In this document: piece after piece, positions 1 through 9,869 of the stretch
How positions within the stretch are numbered: position 1 is the first letter of the stretch
Layout of the letters: each line of letters starts with the position of its first letter
Origin: Zymoseptoria tritici IPO323
Lineage: Eukaryota; Ascomycota; Dothideomycetes; Mycosphaerellales; Mycosphaerellaceae
Direction of reading: 5' to 3'
DNA: 64,000 bases
Assembly (NCBI RefSeq): GCF_000219625.1
Contig: NC_018215.1
Span: 2,294,001 to 2,358,000, forward strand
The notes under the pieces: generated by a model
What the model was told of the DNA's origin: nothing
Databases searched by the model: none
The model's input: only the letters and a program-made list of their open reading frames with translations
Translations under genes and position numbers: made by a program

Positions 1-2
1 GA

Positions 3-164
3 GGACAACCACATCCACCTCCTCCTCAGATCGGCGGCGCTTCAGACGGCACTACTCCTTCATCCTCCGAATCTCAGCCGCACATCGGAGCGGGCGATGA
101 GGATCCAGCGTCCAACTCTGAGTCCGATATTCAACCACCTCCCACAGATAGAGTTTCCAGATGA
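3..164 (+). CDS. 3' end of an upstream gene (partial, uncertain)
   Basis: One frame stays open from base 3 to a TGA at 162-164 and encodes a polar, proline- and serine-rich tail (begins GQPHPPPPQIGG, ends PPPTDRVSR). This composition is common at the C-terminus of fungal proteins, so it may be the last 53 residues of a gene entering from the left. It would converge on the NmrA-like gene, whose stop lies 20 bp further on. No domain is recognisable and the short length makes chance possible. Confidence 0.3.
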   Translation, partial: GQPHPPPPQIGGASDGTTPSSSESQPHIGAGDEDPASNSESDIQPPPTDRVSR

Positions 165-184
165 TGACGTATCGCAACATATCC

Positions 185-1120
185 TCATGCCAACATCTCC
201 CTGATCGTATCCTCCAGCGCCTTTGGCTTCACCGCCTTGGTCGCTAACAACTTCTCCAACGTCCCATCCTCAATCGCACACTCGCCTGCTCTCAACGCAT
301 CATACGTTCGACTCCACCACTCCACGAACGGTCTGTCCATTCCTCGTTCCTCAACGTAGAAATTCTCATGCTCCTCCCTCTCTACAACCTTCAACTTCAC
401 CTCTCTCTCGAGCGCCCTGCCGACCATTGTCGCCACATCCTTCAACGAATGGCTCTTACCTTGCGACAAATACACCGTCTTGCCCGCCCACTCCTCCTCC
501 GGCGCCGCGAGGATCAGCGCGCTCGCGAGACCCAAGTCGGCGATACTCGTCCAGTTAACCTTTCCATCTCCACCTACCACGACTTCGCTCCGTTCATCCT
601 CTCCCAATTTCCAGTGCCCGAAATATAGCGGCCAACTCTCGTTGTACAGTCCTTGCCTCAAGATCGTCCACTGCATTCCGCTCTGTCCCGAAGTGAGGAA
701 TTCTTCCGTGCGTTCATGGGCCGTCATGACCTCACTAAGAGACGGGTTTGCGAAAGCGAGACTGGTGTAGTAGACATGTTTCACACCGGCTTTCTTCGCG
801 GCCTGCAGTGCTCGGAAATGATCTTCCTCCCGTCCATGTCCTGGTGGTGCATTGTTGAAATCCTTTGAGATTCGAGGAGAAGAGATCAAGAAAAGTTTGT
901 CGCAGCCCTCGAATGCGGAGATTAAGGAGGAGTCATCGTCGAAGCTGGCGGACCGGAGTTGGACGCCAGCCGATTGTGCGGCCTTGAGCTTTTCAGCACC
1001 TGAGGTGGAAGAGCTTGTTACGATGATGGATGTCGATGGGATGAGATTGTGTTCCAAGAGGGCGTTCAAGGTTGCGAAGCCGAGTTTTCCGGAGGCGCCG
1101 AGGATAGCGAGATTGCCCAT
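185..1120 (-). CDS. NmrA-like NAD(P)-binding oxidoreductase / atypical SDR
   Basis: An intronless 311-residue protein. The N-terminus MGNLAILGASGKLG is a Rossmann nucleotide-binding loop of the GxxGxxG type (about residues 8-14). It is followed by a hydrophobic strand ending in VTSS and, near residues 110-120, by VKHVYYTSLAF, the usual beta strand with a Tyr/Ser patch of NmrA-like proteins. The TILRQGLYNE segment matches the substrate-side strand of quinone-oxidoreductase-2-like members. Length is normal for the family. Known relatives bind NAD(P) and act either as quinone reductases or as redox-sensing regulators; the sequence does not decide which. It is not in a recognisable cluster, and the dead Fot1 transposon begins about 260 bp upstream of its start. 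Confidence 0.9.
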   Translation of the reverse strand: MGNLAILGASGKLGFATLNALLEHNLIPSTSIIVTSSSTSGAEKLKAAQSAGVQLRSASFDDDSSLISAFEGCDKLFLISSPRISKDFNNAPPGHGREEDHFRALQAAKKAGVKHVYYTSLAFANPSLSEVMTAHERTEEFLTSGQSGMQWTILRQGLYNESWPLYFGHWKLGEDERSEVVVGGDGKVNWTSIADLGLASALILAAPEEEWAGKTVYLSQGKSHSLKDVATMVGRALEREVKLKVVEREEHENFYVEERGMDRPFVEWWSRTYDALRAGECAIEDGTLEKLLATKAVKPKALEDTIREMLA

Positions 1121-1382
1121 CTTCTATCGAGACTGCGTGCTTTGTAGCCTTCGGATTGGGCGGGAGAGGTTGGAAGTGGATGGTCGATGGAAGTGTCGGG
1201 TTTCAATAATGAATGCGAATGTACGAGGACGGGAATCCTACCTTCCAGGCTGGAGAAGACTTGATCGCTTACAAAGCCTCAGGTCCCAAGCTCCCGTCCC
1301 AGAAGGGGAATCTGCCTTGGAGCCAATGGCTCTCCACACTTGGAAAGCATTCATGTCCGGCTGTACTCGTGATGTTCCTTTT

Positions 1383-1437
1383 CACCGCCAAGGCGGTAAT
1401 GGCCGGTTTAACGCGAATCACGTGTTCAACGCAAATC
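1383..1437. repeat. Left TIR of the Fot1/pogo element
   Basis: 55 bp, starting CACCGCCAAGGCGGT and ending GTTCAACGCAAATC. It matches the reverse complement of 3176-3230 with only a few differences, mostly transitions such as CAC versus TAC. Confidence 0.9.
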
Positions 1438-1492
1438 CTCTATACTACTTACAACGCGTGCCTCTTTTACGTGTTTTACTACTACCACCACT

Positions 1493-3130
1493 ATGTCGTC
1501 TTATTTTGAAGTTAAGGATCGCATTGCTAAGGCCTTAGAATACCTTGTAGACGCGCTACACGCCCCTGTCACGCACGCAGCCTATTAATTTAACGTGCTA
1601 TATTACAGACTGCTTAAACGGCTTTAAGGACGACCGAGCAAGAGTAATCGCGTGTCTTTAAACCGGAGGCTTATAGCTAAATAGGACGAGGTGCTTACGA
1701 CCTATCTACGTTATCTAGACTAGTGTGGCATCTTACTACGCCTTCGAATAGTCGCCCTTACTACTAATTCGATACTCCGAGACTGCTATAATACGAACGA
1801 TCTACTACCGACTGTCGGCACTTACTAGGCTTTACGATAGAAGGATCGCAACCCCTTATAGTTTAAGAAGAAGCAGAAACCTTAGGAAATAGCACGAGCT
1901 GTAGCTAAGGACTTAGACGACTTAACAGGCTAGTTTGAGAAGCTCCGGCTAGTTATTAAAGAGCATGGTATCTAGCCTAAGGACATATAGAACATAGACG
2001 AGTCTAGCTTTAGAGTCGGCATTGCAAGAGCTAAATACATCCTTACTAAGATTCCTAAGCGTGAGGCACGGCTGCTAAACTCTACGAATCGTAAGAGCCT
2101 TACGGTTATTAAGGCTATCTTAGCCGGTGGATTAAAGACTCTACTAATGCTAGTGTTAATTAGCAAGGCCCATATGTCGAGCTAGTATCGATATCTACAC
2201 GACGACACGCTCGTTAGGGTCTCTGAATCTAGCTACACGAATAACCAGCTCGCACTCGAATAGCTGCAGCACTTTAAGGTGCATTTACGAGCAACACAGA
2301 AGGGTAGATTTAAGCTCCTTCTTATAGATAACTACGGCTTATACTGTATAAGAGAGTTTATTACTCGTTGCGACTAGCACAACGTGATCCCCTTTAGACT
2401 TCCTTTACACGCAATAGCTGTGCTTTAGCCCTTAGATGTCGTAGTATTCCAGCTATACAAATACTACTATAGTAAGGCTGTTAACCGTGCAGCTAGACTT
2501 AGTATTAAAGACTACGACAAGCTAGTATTCCTTGCTAATTTTGAGCACTTTAGAGCGCAGGCTCTAAAGCTAACAACGATATTATTAAGCTTTAGGAAGA
2601 CTAGTATTTATCTATTTAATCCGGAGGTAGTGTTAGCACTACTTCGTGCTTAAGCTAAACGCATAGAAACACTACGCATACTACTAAGACAGGCTCTACC
2701 GGACCGCATAACACCTCTTACTATAAGAAGCCTTAAAAGGCAAGCTAAGGCTATATTGTAGGCTACTATAGATATACTACTTTACGAGGCATTAGCACCG
2801 TTACTCCGAGGGGCTAAAATTTAAGCTATAGGCTTCTAACAGGCTTAACACGATCTAAAGGCATATAATGCAGTCTACGAGCAAAGGATAGCTCGTCGTT
2901 ACGACAAGAGGCGTCGGCTTTAGCTTAGGGGTGTTATAAAGGCTTTAGATGCTCGTATAGTAGTTAAATAACGTAATAAAGCTAATATTAAGACTATTCG
3001 AAGGAAGGCTGCTTAGGCTAAGACTGCTAATTACAGGCACAGGCTAGCTACAATCCGGAGGGTTTAGCAGCTAAGGTTTAAGATAAGAGGCCTGAAGACT
3101 GCCTTTAAGCACTATGTTGTTAATTAGATA
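1493..3130 (+). pseudogene. Fot1/pogo-like DDE transposase (many premature stops)
   Basis: Reading from the ATG at 1493 gives a transposase-like frame interrupted repeatedly by TAG and TAA. The N-terminus (MSSYFEVKDRIAKALEYL) resembles the helix-turn-helix start of pogo transposases. Around 1985 the frame reads a stop then NIDESSFRVGI, matching the WNFDETGFR motif with Trp changed to stop. Near 2320 LLIDNYG and near 2425 PLDVVVF match the second and third catalytic Asp regions. The stops lie at expected Gln (CAG or CAA to TAG or TAA) or Trp (TGG to TAG) positions. CpG is still common, so the decay looks like RIP acting on CpA rather than CpG deamination. Confidence 0.85.
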
Positions 3131-3175
3131 AGTGTAATAGCTAATATACGTAATAATCAATAAAGCTATATAGAA

Positions 3176-3230
3176 GATTTGCGTTGAACACGTAATTCGC
3201 GTTAAACCGGCCAACACCGCCTTGGCGGTG
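3176..3230. repeat. Right TIR of the Fot1/pogo element
   Basis: 55-bp partner of the repeat at 1383-1437 in inverted orientation, ending GCCTTGGCGGTG. The flanks do not show the expected TA on both sides. Confidence 0.9.
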
Positions 3231-4500
3231 GATATTGCTTGCAACACGAGTAGCGTGAAAGTTCACAGTTGTACTGTGCTTAGCAGAGTGCTGTTCCCGA
3301 GACGAAGACCTGAACCTTCGGTGGGTGGTATGCTGTAGTTCTACAGCCGCCTGTTGCTGTGTATTGGCACTAAGGTATCAGAGGCTTGTCTTCACGTCGC
3401 ACCTCACCTGTACGGCCATCATCTTATGCTCACCATTTCATACATGCAGCACTTTAGGGCCTGATCCGCAGCGCACAGCTCCAAGCGACGGCAGAAAGTC
3501 GTCTCGTGCACAAGGCGAACGAATAAGGTCCTAACGACGGCCACGGAGACAGCCTCGTTACATGGAATGTCAGCCGATGACCCTTCGACCGGCAATCGGA
3601 GGACGACGTTGAATGCCATCAAGAGCAAGACATGATATGGACATGGTTTTGCGAGCCGCGAAGTCGAGTAGGGTGCGAGGAGCAATGTTGTCGACGAGCA
3701 GGCTTGCATGAAAGCGACGTCAGCTCATTTCGACAACATCAGGTCGTCAGTACGGCGATGTCGTAAAGCTGGGCCAAGGAACACGATTCACAATGATGCT
3801 GTCACATGGGCTCCACATTGTCCTGGCCAGCAAGCGAGACCTTGGGCTTGGGAAGGAAGCGCATCCTGACTCCCGCAGACCTCCCTCGCGAGCCCGGTTT
3901 CAACGGCAACATGACGAGGAACGTCGACAACTTTGGACAAGGCTGGCGTCATTCCTGAATGGATTCACGGTTCGGCTTGCCCACCGTACCGGCTAAGGGT
4001 GCAGGACACCAAGACAAAGGCAGCACAGGAGATGTCGGATTGAGATCCTTCTCTTCAAGCTTCATCGTCTGATATTGCAAAGCTGACGCGAGTCTGTTAA
4101 GAAGGGAACGCAATTCTCTGAACACGGCGAGCTGTGAATGGCAAAAAGAAAGCCGCGTTACTGCGGAAAAGTAAACGATGTGCCACGAGCCAGCCGTGTC
4201 ACAGCCGCAAACAGCTGTTCGAACCTGTGGTAAAAAGAGCAAAAGAACACCTCCGACGAGTGCTCGAAACTGTGCTAGGAAGAGCAAAAGAACGCCTCCG
4301 AAGAGACACGAGAAACCTACTTGGCCACGGCGATTTGGAACAACCCCCTTCGACATGGGTACGATGGTCGTGGTACTATCCACCCCGGACGGGTTCTAGC
4401 TGGTTTGCTACTAAACACTCCCAGACGACGAGCGTCTTAACCGTTGTACTAACACGTCCGATTACTTGATTACGGGAGTTCATGGGAGTCGGCAATTTAG
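3231..4500. other. Intergenic stretch without a supported gene
   Basis: About 1.3 kb between the Fot1 element and the Gfd2-like pseudogene. Several short open frames exist on both strands, but none shows a domain, signal peptide or plausible splicing. At about 4222-4312 a motif containing AAGAGCAAAAGAAC and CCTCCGA occurs twice about 48 bp apart with a few substitutions; in one frame it encodes two KKSKRTPP-like blocks. I see no function for it. Confidence 0.5.
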
Positions 4501-4505
4501 CGGGG

Positions 4506-4513
4506 TATAAATA
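4506..4513 (+). promoter_or_regulatory. TATA-box-like site upstream of the Gfd2-like pseudogene
   Basis: TATAAATA lies in an otherwise GC-rich stretch about 220 bp before the first Met of the conserved frame. It may be the relic promoter of the pseudogene. A single short match is weak evidence. Confidence 0.35.
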
Positions 4514-4725
4514 CCTGGAAATCAGGGGCGTTGCATTGAGGGCGGCGTGGCGTCCCTGCTTCTCCGTCTTGTCGCCATATTTTGAGGAAGTTCCCGCTAG
4601 AAGGGTATGTTTCCAGGCCTCTCTTCGATAACCTTGCTCTCATCCCCATCACCCACATCCCAGCGCGTTGCTGCTACCAGTTTTTTTAATAATTTCGCAT
4701 TTCCGCTCTTTTTCTGCAATAGTCA

Positions 4726-5692
4726 TTGTTCGCTCTCACCTCTCTCAAACTGGCGCATCAGCGATCACCACAAGCTCTCGAGCCGAGCGCATGCAATGGC
4801 CCGCCAACAGCAACCATACGTGCCAGTGCCACAGTCACCCTTCGCACATGGCGTCGGAATTGGATCAATCTGCCCAACGAGGAGAGAGCTTTGTGGCGGC
4901 AAGGACATCACAATGGCAAAGACGCACATTCTCCTGCTGTCTACGCGGATGAAGCAGATCGAGAAAATGTGCTCGAGCTCGGTATGGCCGCGTTTGCCCA
5001 ACTTGAATTTCGACTCCTCAAACGGGAGGCGCGGCATTGGAACAAACTTCAGCTCGAACGCTTTGAGCGGCGGGCGCAATCTGCTTGCTCGGCACTCATC
5101 CACGACAATACTCTGGAACATGCTGCTCCGGACTCGGTCTTCCTTGCCATCGATTTCGAAGGCGACGGGACCCCCAAGGGAGTGTCGGAGCTAGGTCTGG
5201 CCAGATTGAAGGTGCATCATCTCGAAGAAGGCATTCATGGCAGTAATATTGCCACGGCATGTCGTAGCGGTTGAAACTACCTCTTCGGTCAGCACATGCG
5301 GATACCTCGATGGGCAGCAGATAATCCTCGTGGGCCACGATATATCGAACGAGATCTGTCACTCCAATCTCTAATGGATGCTCTTCGTATACCATATGAA
5401 AGAAACACCTTCCACTGTGGGGGGGAAGGATGCTTTCTATACGATGCGGGCATTTCTTGGGCTGCTTGTCCGTCGGATCGAAGAGGAACGAATTATCGGT
5501 GGTGGATCCGTGCATGGCGATCGGGCGATGGCGTTGTATGCGCGATTCAAGGAGCTGGCCTAGAAGGAGGCACCGCTCAAGCGCGAGGTTCGGAGACCAA
5601 TCGACGAGGAAGTCGAGAAGAACAGGCTCCATGATAAGGCGGATGGGAACTGTTGGGTGGGCTGTTTGAAGATGAGGCGTTGGACACGTGAG
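4726..5692 (+). pseudogene. Decayed paralogue of the Gfd2/YDR514C-like gene
   Basis: This stretch is a diverged copy of the gene at 47298-48452. The frame from 4726 keeps FLAIDFEGDG (exonuclease-like motif I; the other copy has FIAIDFEG) and then SELGLARL. It stops at a TGA near 5272 after ACRSG, and the sequence corresponding to motif II (VGHSISSELH) is missing or scrambled. Further on NTFHCGG is followed by a frame change inside a run of seven G, after which DAFYTMRAFLGLLVRR continues in another frame. KELA is then followed by TAG where the intact copy has Trp (ELAWKKA). One frameshift, two stops and a missing central part make a working protein unlikely. The damage is ordinary decay and not dense RIP. 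Confidence 0.75.
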
Positions 5693-5885
5693 TTGTCAGC
5701 TCGGAGAATCGAGCACACATCCGAAGCAAGGGGTGCAAAATCTGGAGACCACGGAATGTCGACGCAAGGAACTCCCCTTTCGATACACGTCTCTTCAACG
5801 TGCGCAATTCCCTTCAAATCGTGAGAGACGACAATTCTTACCTCTTTCCGAGCATCTCCAAAGCAAAATTCGCTTTACCGCAGGC

Positions 5886-7271
5886 ATGCATCTCCCTCAA
5901 CTCCATCCAGCCCACCTCCACCGGATTCAATCGCAGTCACCGACCGTGTATGGGCTCACATTGCTGCTGACCCTCGTTCCGTTATACATCCTCTCCTACA
6001 CCTACCGCCTCCATCACCCTTACGGCACCTCCTCAGCATCTTCCAATATCCGTCCACCTTCGACGAATGTCACCTCCGACTGGCTTGCCACCTCCCTGGT
6101 TCAACCTTACAACCCCTCCCCTTTGCGGACATACTGCGCCAAAACAACATGGCGTTCGAATTTAATCTTCAATCTGGCGGATGCGAACGGAGGAATCGGG
6201 AATGTGAGAGGGAATATTCTGGACTTTGTCTTTTACGCCATTGAAGCGGGAGCGAGCATGTACCTCCCTGGCATGGCGGGACGTGCGGAGGCGGATCTGA
6301 GTAACGTCTGGGGGAGTAAAGAGCAGATGGGACATATGTTTGATGAGGTGTGGTTTCTGGAGAAGATGAAGGAGGCGTGTCCGCAGATGAAAATCTTGAG
6401 AGAGGGTGAGGAGATTGAGGCGACGGAATTGCAGGGCAATTATCTGCCGAGGACGAGAAGGATGGATGATGGGTATGAGAATACGAGGCAGGCGTACCTG
6501 GCTGATCTGGAGATGTGGATGAGCGAAAAGGAGGGCTTCGAGAAAGATGGGTCGGCATTGATGAAGGTGAATTTTGAGCGGACGTTGTGGAATTTCGACA
6601 CGAGGAGTTTGCCGCTGGGTTTGAGAAGGAATTTCGGACAATTGTTGAGGGTGAGGTCGGATGTTCGCAGTCTTGCAGCTGGTGTTGTCAAGAATCTGAA
6701 GGAGACGTATGACTTACCGATCGACCCACGAGACGCGGTGCCCAAAGGAGCGTTTTACGGAGCGCATTTGCGGATCGAGGCTGATGCCGCGAATGCCGGG
6801 TGGTTGAGCGAGCCGGCGGCGAATTTCACGGTGCAGACGGATGCATATCTCAGTCAAGCCGTTAAGCATGGTCTCGGCGTCGTCTATGCCGCTTCAGGTG
6901 ATGTCGATGGCCTGAAGAGATTCAAGGAGAAAGGTCTTGCATGGCACCCTGCGGTTCGAGTCATCACCAAGCAGGACTTGATGAGCGAGGCGGAGCAAAC
7001 CATTATGGCGGGCTTGACGTGGGATCAGCAGGCTTTGATAGACTGGGAGGTGTTGCGGCGATGCAGTGTCTTTGGAGGATTCGTGAAGAGCAGTTTCAGT
7101 TTCAATGTGGCCATCAGCAGGAACCAGTGGTTGGAGGACTCCGGCGCCATGGTGGAGCCGTATTGGGTGCAGGATGCGGAGAATGGAGTAGCGTTTGATG
7201 ATGGATTGAGTCGTATGCTGGATCGGGATGGATGGCATGAGCAGAGGATTCCGAGGGGGATGTGGCCGTGA
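5886..7271 (+). CDS. Membrane-anchored O-fucosyltransferase-like glycosyltransferase family protein
   Basis: 461 residues from the ATG at 5886. The frame is open upstream to 5688, but the downstream Met precedes a clean type II anchor: a short basic N-terminus and then a hydrophobic segment at about residues 21-38 (VYGLTLLLTLVPLYIL). A lumenal domain follows with ADANGGIGNVRGNILDF (about 97-113), YGAHLRIEADA (about 293-303) and a late CSVFGGFVKSSFSFNVA. The HLR-type block and the SSFS block resemble the GDP-fucose O-fucosyltransferase fold, and similar proteins occur widely in filamentous ascomycetes. A Golgi glycosyltransferase role is inferred; donor and acceptor are unknown. Single exon. 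Confidence 0.8.
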   Translation: MHLPQLHPAHLHRIQSQSPTVYGLTLLLTLVPLYILSYTYRLHHPYGTSSASSNIRPPSTNVTSDWLATSLVQPYNPSPLRTYCAKTTWRSNLIFNLADANGGIGNVRGNILDFVFYAIEAGASMYLPGMAGRAEADLSNVWGSKEQMGHMFDEVWFLEKMKEACPQMKILREGEEIEATELQGNYLPRTRRMDDGYENTRQAYLADLEMWMSEKEGFEKDGSALMKVNFERTLWNFDTRSLPLGLRRNFGQLLRVRSDVRSLAAGVVKNLKETYDLPIDPRDAVPKGAFYGAHLRIEADAANAGWLSEPAANFTVQTDAYLSQAVKHGLGVVYAASGDVDGLKRFKEKGLAWHPAVRVITKQDLMSEAEQTIMAGLTWDQQALIDWEVLRRCSVFGGFVKSSFSFNVAISRNQWLEDSGAMVEPYWVQDAENGVAFDDGLSRMLDRDGWHEQRIPRGMWP

Positions 7272-7646
7272 GGGAGAGGAGAGAGAAAGAGAGTTGAGAA
7301 GACGGACGATCAAGTTTCCATTCTGCCTGAGGCTAGTCTTGCCTGAGGCAGCAACAATCGCAATTCAAGCAACTTGCCCGCCGGCAGGGAAGATTGCGGC
7401 ATTAATTCAGCCTCATTCTGTCACGACGATTCATTCGTTCGCTCGTTCCAATGTCCGTTCCCGGTACATGCATGCCCATGTTCCATCGCACCTGCCGAAC
7501 AGGCTCACTCCGCATCGCAAGTTCCGTGTCCTCAAGCAGTTTTATTACTTGATCGAGATGACAAGAAATCACCGAGGCCTCTAGGGACACCATGCGAGAA
7601 GACCCAGGCAGCCGTGTCTTGAATTGGGCAATAAGGTACGGTAGCA
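7272..7646. other. 3' flank of the glycosyltransferase-like gene
   Basis: About 375 bp between the TGA at 7271 and the copia target duplication at 7647. Short overlapping frames only; probably 3' UTR and spacer. Confidence 0.5.
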
Positions 7647-7651
7647 TGGAG
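7647..7651. repeat. Target-site duplication of the copia element
   Basis: TGGAG here and again at 19915-19919, directly outside the two LTRs. A 5-bp duplication is typical of LTR retrotransposon integration. Confidence 0.9.
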
Positions 7652-7761
7652 TGTTGAATATTGGACACGTGTTCATGGGTCCGATATCGGTACCAATCTG
7701 TACTTAGTTAAGGCTATGGCCCACCCGTAGATCAACAATCTATAGCTTATGACTTTTAATA
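7652..7761 (+). repeat. 5' LTR of the copia element
   Basis: 110 bp, beginning TGTTGAATATTGGAC and ending GACTTTTAATA. It aligns end to end with 19805-19914. Differences are mostly transitions, and its right end has lost the canonical CA (TTTTAATA versus TTTCAACA in the 3' copy), again RIP-like. Confidence 0.93.
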
Positions 7762-7781
7762 GGTTATAAGCCCGGGTGAGC
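7762..7781 (+). other. Primer binding site for initiator tRNA-Met (half-tRNA type)
   Basis: GGTTATAAGCCCGGG follows the 5' LTR with no gap. It is complementary, apart from one G-to-A change, to the anticodon loop of initiator tRNA-Met (GGGCTCATAACC). Priming from an internally cleaved initiator tRNA-Met is established for copia of Drosophila. The single mismatch is the transition RIP would give. Confidence 0.75.
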
Positions 7782-8219
7782 GTTTATACGTAATACAACA
7801 TTACTATTTCTCTCCTTAAACTACCGCATTAGTCGCAATACTTAGCTAAACGAAGTCGCAGAACAAGAAGTGACGACTTTATACAAATACAGTTAACGAC
7901 TGAACAGTAACGCTATATATAGGATTAATTTATCCTTAATAAATTCAAATTACTACAATGTAGTTAGATATCTGCCTAAGGGCTAGACCTACATAACTTA
8001 AATTAAAGCAAGGTCTATTAATTATTGGTTAATGACCTAAACCGTAAGCGGTAACCAAATCCCTACAGGGTTAACTTTAATAGTTGTTTAAATTCAAAGG
8101 CACAACGCTGCCTAATTCTCTAACGTTACATTAACGTCTCTTATATACGGCAACTCGCTGTTATCTTTCATCTCGTTATAAACAACTATTAAAGGCAGCA
8201 CGCTGCTAAATTTTTAATC

Positions 8220-9560
8220 GTTACATTTATACCTACGGCAAAAGGACCGAAACCCGGCTAAACGTAAGAAGAATACGAAGCGGTTAAACGCCAGAACGCC
8301 GATAGAGTCGCACTCTACCGCTATAACAAGAAGGTCGGTACAAACCTACAGACTATTAAGTTAAGAATAGGAAAGAAAAAGACCGAACCTGCTATTATTA
8401 GCGAAGGACTTGTAGCAATGCTAAATAAAAATACCGCTTAATAACTACAAAGCGAAGGGGTGTAAGGCGATGAGAATTCTGTACACCTACCAAAAAATCT
8501 AAAATCTAAGCGCCGTACCGAGGCTATAAATACTTTAACTACCGATTATCCTTAAAAGGATATAACATCTGCGGACGCTACATAAACTGTATCTACTAAT
8601 ACATCAGACTTAGACTCTAACAGCAACGTTAAAGAAGAAACTAGCGGAACACTTCTCGCTAAACCCGGCGCCGAACCTAGCGATCTAAGCGATAGCGACG
8701 GCGACGCCGACGACATACTAAACTCCGATCTACTCCCTAAGGGAGTAAGAAGGTCTACCTCGACCTTTTCCGACATACGACCGCGCAACAGACGCGCAAC
8801 AACAACAATAGCGCCTGCTATAAGAGTAGTCGCTAAGCGAATTACTCGCTACTCGCCAGAATAGCGAAAAGTATAAAAGGACATCTGCGGAGACGGTAAA
8901 GTCTTCGACATAGTTCCTCTTCTCGAGGGACTAGAAAACTAGTCGTCCTTCTACGATAACTGTCGAAATGTAGCAAAGCGTATAGGAATAGTTAAATTCT
9001 TCAATATAGGACTACGAGTGCCCCTACCAAACGAGCCTTATATTAAAGGCATAGTTCCAATTGTCCCTAAGAATGTGGACGATATTAATAAATATAACGA
9101 CTATATAATCGCACTAGCCGAGTATAAAAAGGTTAACGAAGTACTCTGTGGCTGCATCGTATCGCGATGTACAAAACGCCTCTCCGACAAGGTTAAGAAC
9201 CTCCTAACAATTAAGGCGGTGCTTATAGTCCTTAAATTAGACTATACACCCTCGGGCGCGTTTATGACAATTCTTAAGTATCGCGAGATATAGGCGTTAA
9301 CTCTCGACTCCGTCGCCGACTACTTAACATTCGTTCTCGAATTTAATCGACTAATCGAGGAGTATAATCGACTGCTATATGCCGCGTAGTATAACGAAGC
9401 GTACAAAATCCTTCTGTTTACCTCTGCTCTTAGACCAACCTTTGCCGACTAAATAGACATAGTTACCTAGACATATAGCATCGCTAGTGCTAGTACCGGT
9501 AGCGACCTTACCTTTAGTAAACTTAAAGGTCGCGCCCGAGCTAAATACTTCTCGATATAA
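8220..9560 (+). pseudogene. Copia gag-like ORF (degraded)
   Basis: One frame runs through this stretch with scattered TAG/TAA codons. Its acidic middle (DLSDSDGDADDILN) is followed near 9018-9293 by a gag-like helical region (PLPNEPYIKGIVPIVPKNVDD, then DYLTFVLEFNRLIEEYN). It precedes the protease and integrase as in copia elements. The zinc knuckle usually found at the end of gag is not clearly recognisable. Confidence 0.7.
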
Positions 9561-9869
9561 AGTTAAGGCGAAATTAGTATAGCGTACGTAGCACGCCTAT
9601 AGAGGTTTAACCTCTAGAAGAGAAAGCGCGACGGACTAAGGCTACCGCGTACGTCGCACATTACGCCCGACTATAATGCGGCAAAACCGCATCTAAGTAG
9701 TTAATTAAAGGGTAACTTTAACGCACCCTGTTTAATTTACACTAGGAACGGCACTCCCTCGTACACTAACGGGGCGTACTTTAGTTAATTTCCTTACCTT
9801 CTAAACAAGGAAGATTCAGGCCGGCCAGACAAGCGTTAGCGCATAGAGCGGCCCTCTCGCCCGCCTTCT

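Larger units (their letters stand above)
1383..3230 (+). mobile_element. Fot1/pogo-type DNA transposon, RIP-inactivated
   Basis: A 1,848-bp element bounded by 55-bp terminal inverted repeats and containing one decayed pogo-family DDE transposase reading on the plus strand. Size, TIR length and transposase type fit the fungal Fot1 group of Tc1/mariner elements. The TA target duplication usual for this group is not visible at either end. Both ends carry the near-palindrome CCGCC(AA/TT)GGCGG. Intact ends plus a dead transposase suggest an old insertion that could only move if supplied in trans. Confidence 0.9.
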
